A DNA stretch of 64,000 bases, from assembly GCF_900106835.1 (NCBI RefSeq), contig NZ_FNNR01000010.1:167188-231187 (forward strand), written 5' to 3'. Positions 62,415 to 64,000 of this stretch are shown here, one piece after another. A model generated the notes under the pieces. That model was not told the DNA's origin. It saw nothing but the letters and a program-made list of their open reading frames with translations, and made no database searches. The translations under genes were made by a program, and so were the position numbers. The stretch's first letter is position 1, and each line of letters opens with the position of its first letter. The DNA comes from Arthrobacter sp. cf158 (lineage in GTDB: Bacteria; Actinomycetota; Actinomycetes; Actinomycetales; Micrococcaceae).

Positions 62415-64000
62415 ATGGCACCCGCCGATTTCACTTCTGGTGCCCGTCCGGTCAAGGCCGCCCGGGGTACCGAACTCACTGCCAAGTCGTGGCAGACCGA
62501 AGCGCCGTTGCGCATGCTGATGAACAACCTGGATCCCGAGGTCGCTGAGCGTCCGGATGATCTGGTGGTTTACGGTGGCACGGGCCGTGCTGTGCGTTCC
62601 TGGGCTGCTTTTGATGCGATTACCCGGACTCTGGAAACCATGGAGAAGGACGAAACGCTCTTGGTTCAGTCGGGCAAGCCGGTGGGTGTGTTCCGCACTC
62701 ACGAGTGGGCTCCCCGGGTGCTGCTGGCCAACTCGAATCTGGTGGGGGATTGGGCGACGTGGCCTGAGTTCCGCCGGCTCGAGGCTGAGGGTTTGATGAT
62801 GTATGGGCAGATGACGGCCGGGTCCTGGATCTACATCGGTACCCAGGGCATTTTGCAGGGCACGTACGAGACCTTCGCCGCGGTGGGGAACAAACTCGCT
62901 GCCGAGGGCCGTCACCCGGCACCGGCTGCCGAGGGGTCCGCCGAGGGCCCGTTGGCGGGGACGCTGACGTTGACGGGTGGGTGCGGTGGCATGGGCGGGG
63001 CCCAGCCGCTGGCGGTGACCCTGAATGATGGTGCGTGTTTGATTGTGGACGTGGACGAGACCCGTCTGCGCCGCCGGGCGGGGAAGCGGTACCTGGACGA
63101 GGTCGAAACGGACCTTGACGCCGCGATCGCGAAGGTCCAGAAGGCGAAGGATGAGCGTCGTGGCTGGTCCGTGGGGTATGTGGGCAACGCCGCCGAAGTG
63201 TTCCCGGAGCTGCTCCGCCGCCACAAGGCTGGGGAGATCACTTTTGATGTGGTCACCGATCAGACGTCCGCGCATGATCCCCTGTCCTACCTGCCGGAGG
63301 GCATCACGGTGGCGGAGTGGCATACCGAGGCTGAGGCGGATCCGGAAGGGTTCACCAAGAAGGCCCAGGCCTCGATGGCCCGCCACGTTCAGGCGATGGT
63401 GGAGTTCCAGGACGCCGGCGCTGAGGTCTTCGACTACGGCAACTCGATCCGTGACGAGGCCCGCAAGGGCGGGTACACCCGGGCGTTTGAGTTCCCCGGT
63501 TTCGTCCCGGCCTATATCCGTCCGCTGTTCTGTGAGGGCCTCGGCCCGTTCCGTTGGGTTGCTCTGTCCGGGGATCCGGAAGACATCGCCGTGACCGATG
63601 CAGCGATCAAGGAGCTCTTCCCGGAGAACAAGCACCTGCACAAGTGGCTCGACGCCGCGGCGGAGCGGGTGGAGTTCGAAGGCCTCCCGGCACGTATTTG
63701 CTGGCTCGGGTACGGCGAACGCGCCAAGGCCGGGTTGTTGTTCAACCAGCTCGTGAAGGAGGGCAAGGTCAAGGCCCCGATCGTGATCGGTCGTGACCAC
63801 CTGGACTCGGGTTCGGTCGCGTCCCCGTACCGGGAGACCGAGGCCATGGCGGATGGTTCGGATGCGATTGCTGACTGGCCGTTGCTCAACGCCCTGATCA
63901 ACACCTCCTCGGGTGCTACCTGGGTGTCCATCCATCACGGCGGCGGTGTGGGTATCGGCCGGTCCCTGCACGCCGGGCAGGTCTCCGTCGCTGACGGCAC
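62415..64000 (+). CDS. hutU: Urocanate hydratase, 3' end beyond the window
   Basis: 528 codons are present of an enzyme usually about 555-575 aa long. AAGGAG precedes the ATG by five bases. Urocanase converts urocanate to imidazolone propionate in histidine degradation and uses tightly bound NAD+. Landmarks: YGGTGRAVRSWAAFD, TLTGGCGGMGGAQPLA (NAD-binding), VFDYGNSIRDEA and FEGLPARICWLGYGERAKAG, whose Cys is at about residue 429 and corresponds to the active-site Cys410 of the Pseudomonas enzyme. HHGGGVGIG closes the window. Further hut genes probably follow to the right. Confidence 0.96.
   Translation, partial: MAPADFTSGARPVKAARGTELTAKSWQTEAPLRMLMNNLDPEVAERPDDLVVYGGTGRAVRSWAAFDAITRTLETMEKDETLLVQSGKPVGVFRTHEWAPRVLLANSNLVGDWATWPEFRRLEAEGLMMYGQMTAGSWIYIGTQGILQGTYETFAAVGNKLAAEGRHPAPAAEGSAEGPLAGTLTLTGGCGGMGGAQPLAVTLNDGACLIVDVDETRLRRRAGKRYLDEVETDLDAAIAKVQKAKDERRGWSVGYVGNAAEVFPELLRRHKAGEITFDVVTDQTSAHDPLSYLPEGITVAEWHTEAEADPEGFTKKAQASMARHVQAMVEFQDAGAEVFDYGNSIRDEARKGGYTRAFEFPGFVPAYIRPLFCEGLGPFRWVALSGDPEDIAVTDAAIKELFPENKHLHKWLDAAAERVEFEGLPARICWLGYGERAKAGLLFNQLVKEGKVKAPIVIGRDHLDSGSVASPYRETEAMADGSDAIADWPLLNALINTSSGATWVSIHHGGGVGIGRSLHAGQVSVADG

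Noticed and set aside
62037..63971. 644-codon minus-strand frame opposite hutU
   Set aside because: Antisense to urocanase, which has full family motifs and an ideal ribosome binding site.

Overview
The window is chromosomal DNA from a high-GC Gram-positive bacterium, most likely a Micrococcaceae member of the Arthrobacter/Paenarthrobacter/Pseudarthrobacter group. The reasons are consistently GC-rich third positions, many GTG and TTG starts, a mycothiol-type (DinB-fold) maleylpyruvate isomerase, IdeR/DtxR-type iron boxes and gene families typical of soil actinobacteria. I see no rRNA, tRNA, CRISPR array, transposase, integrase or plasmid functions. Both ends are cut through genes: an EAL-domain protein on the left and urocanase hutU on the right.

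Layout. 1-1150: tail of an EAL protein and an SGNH hydrolase. 1199-7451: a complete 3-hydroxybenzoate/gentisate catabolic cluster (genM-genF-genD, IclR-type genR, transporter genK, hydroxylase genH) with two matching inverted-repeat operators. 7469-10938: a stand-alone KAS-II-like enzyme divergent from a TetR gene with an unusual leader, a hotdog thioesterase and an XRE/MmyB-like regulator. 11025-12963: ilvD and its terminator. 12962-20970: the high-affinity potassium system, transcribed as [37-aa membrane peptide]-kdpF-kdpA-kdpB-kdpC-kdpD-kdpE. 21248-28840: small proteins, LysR/EamA pair, META lipoprotein, glutaminase and an MFS exporter. 29040-32249: EcsC-like protein, pxpA, pxpC and an MBL-fold hydrolase. 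32277-38381: DUF445, GDPD, DoxX-like, azlCD, TetR, thiamine-binding protein, O-methyltransferase and GNAT. 38517-41249: an extremely repetitive Asp/Gly/Ala protein followed at once by a JmjC-fold oxygenase and a sucrase/ferredoxin-like protein. 41286-45953: small membrane protein, spermidine-synthase-like protein and a heterodimeric ABC exporter. 45960-51884: an iron/siderophore regulon (IdeR boxes, AraC regulator, lipoprotein, siderophore reductase, two FecCD permeases, ATPase). 51895-55071: LysR, MHS symporter and 3-hydroxybutyrate dehydrogenase. 55097-58442: non-coding repeats, DUF222/HNH protein and amino-acid permease. 58700-64000: secreted ALF-repeat protein, IclR regulator, SRPBCC protein and hutU.

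The best candidate for an undescribed system is 38517-41249: six 27- or 31-residue units, each with exactly one His in a GVHDGG context, encoded 2 nt upstream of a JmjC oxygenase with an intact HxD...H iron triad. The fold relatives of that enzyme hydroxylate His, Asp, Asn or Arg, so the repeat protein is a natural substrate candidate. A second notable structure is the TetR leader at 8814-8890: a -10-like TACAAT placed exactly for a leaderless start, then three 7-codon mini-ORFs chained by ATGA overlaps into the TetR start. A third theme is in-frame or intergenic short tandem duplication (15, 18, 20, 24, 30, 81/93 bp units) at many unrelated loci, which suggests frequent replication slippage in this genome.
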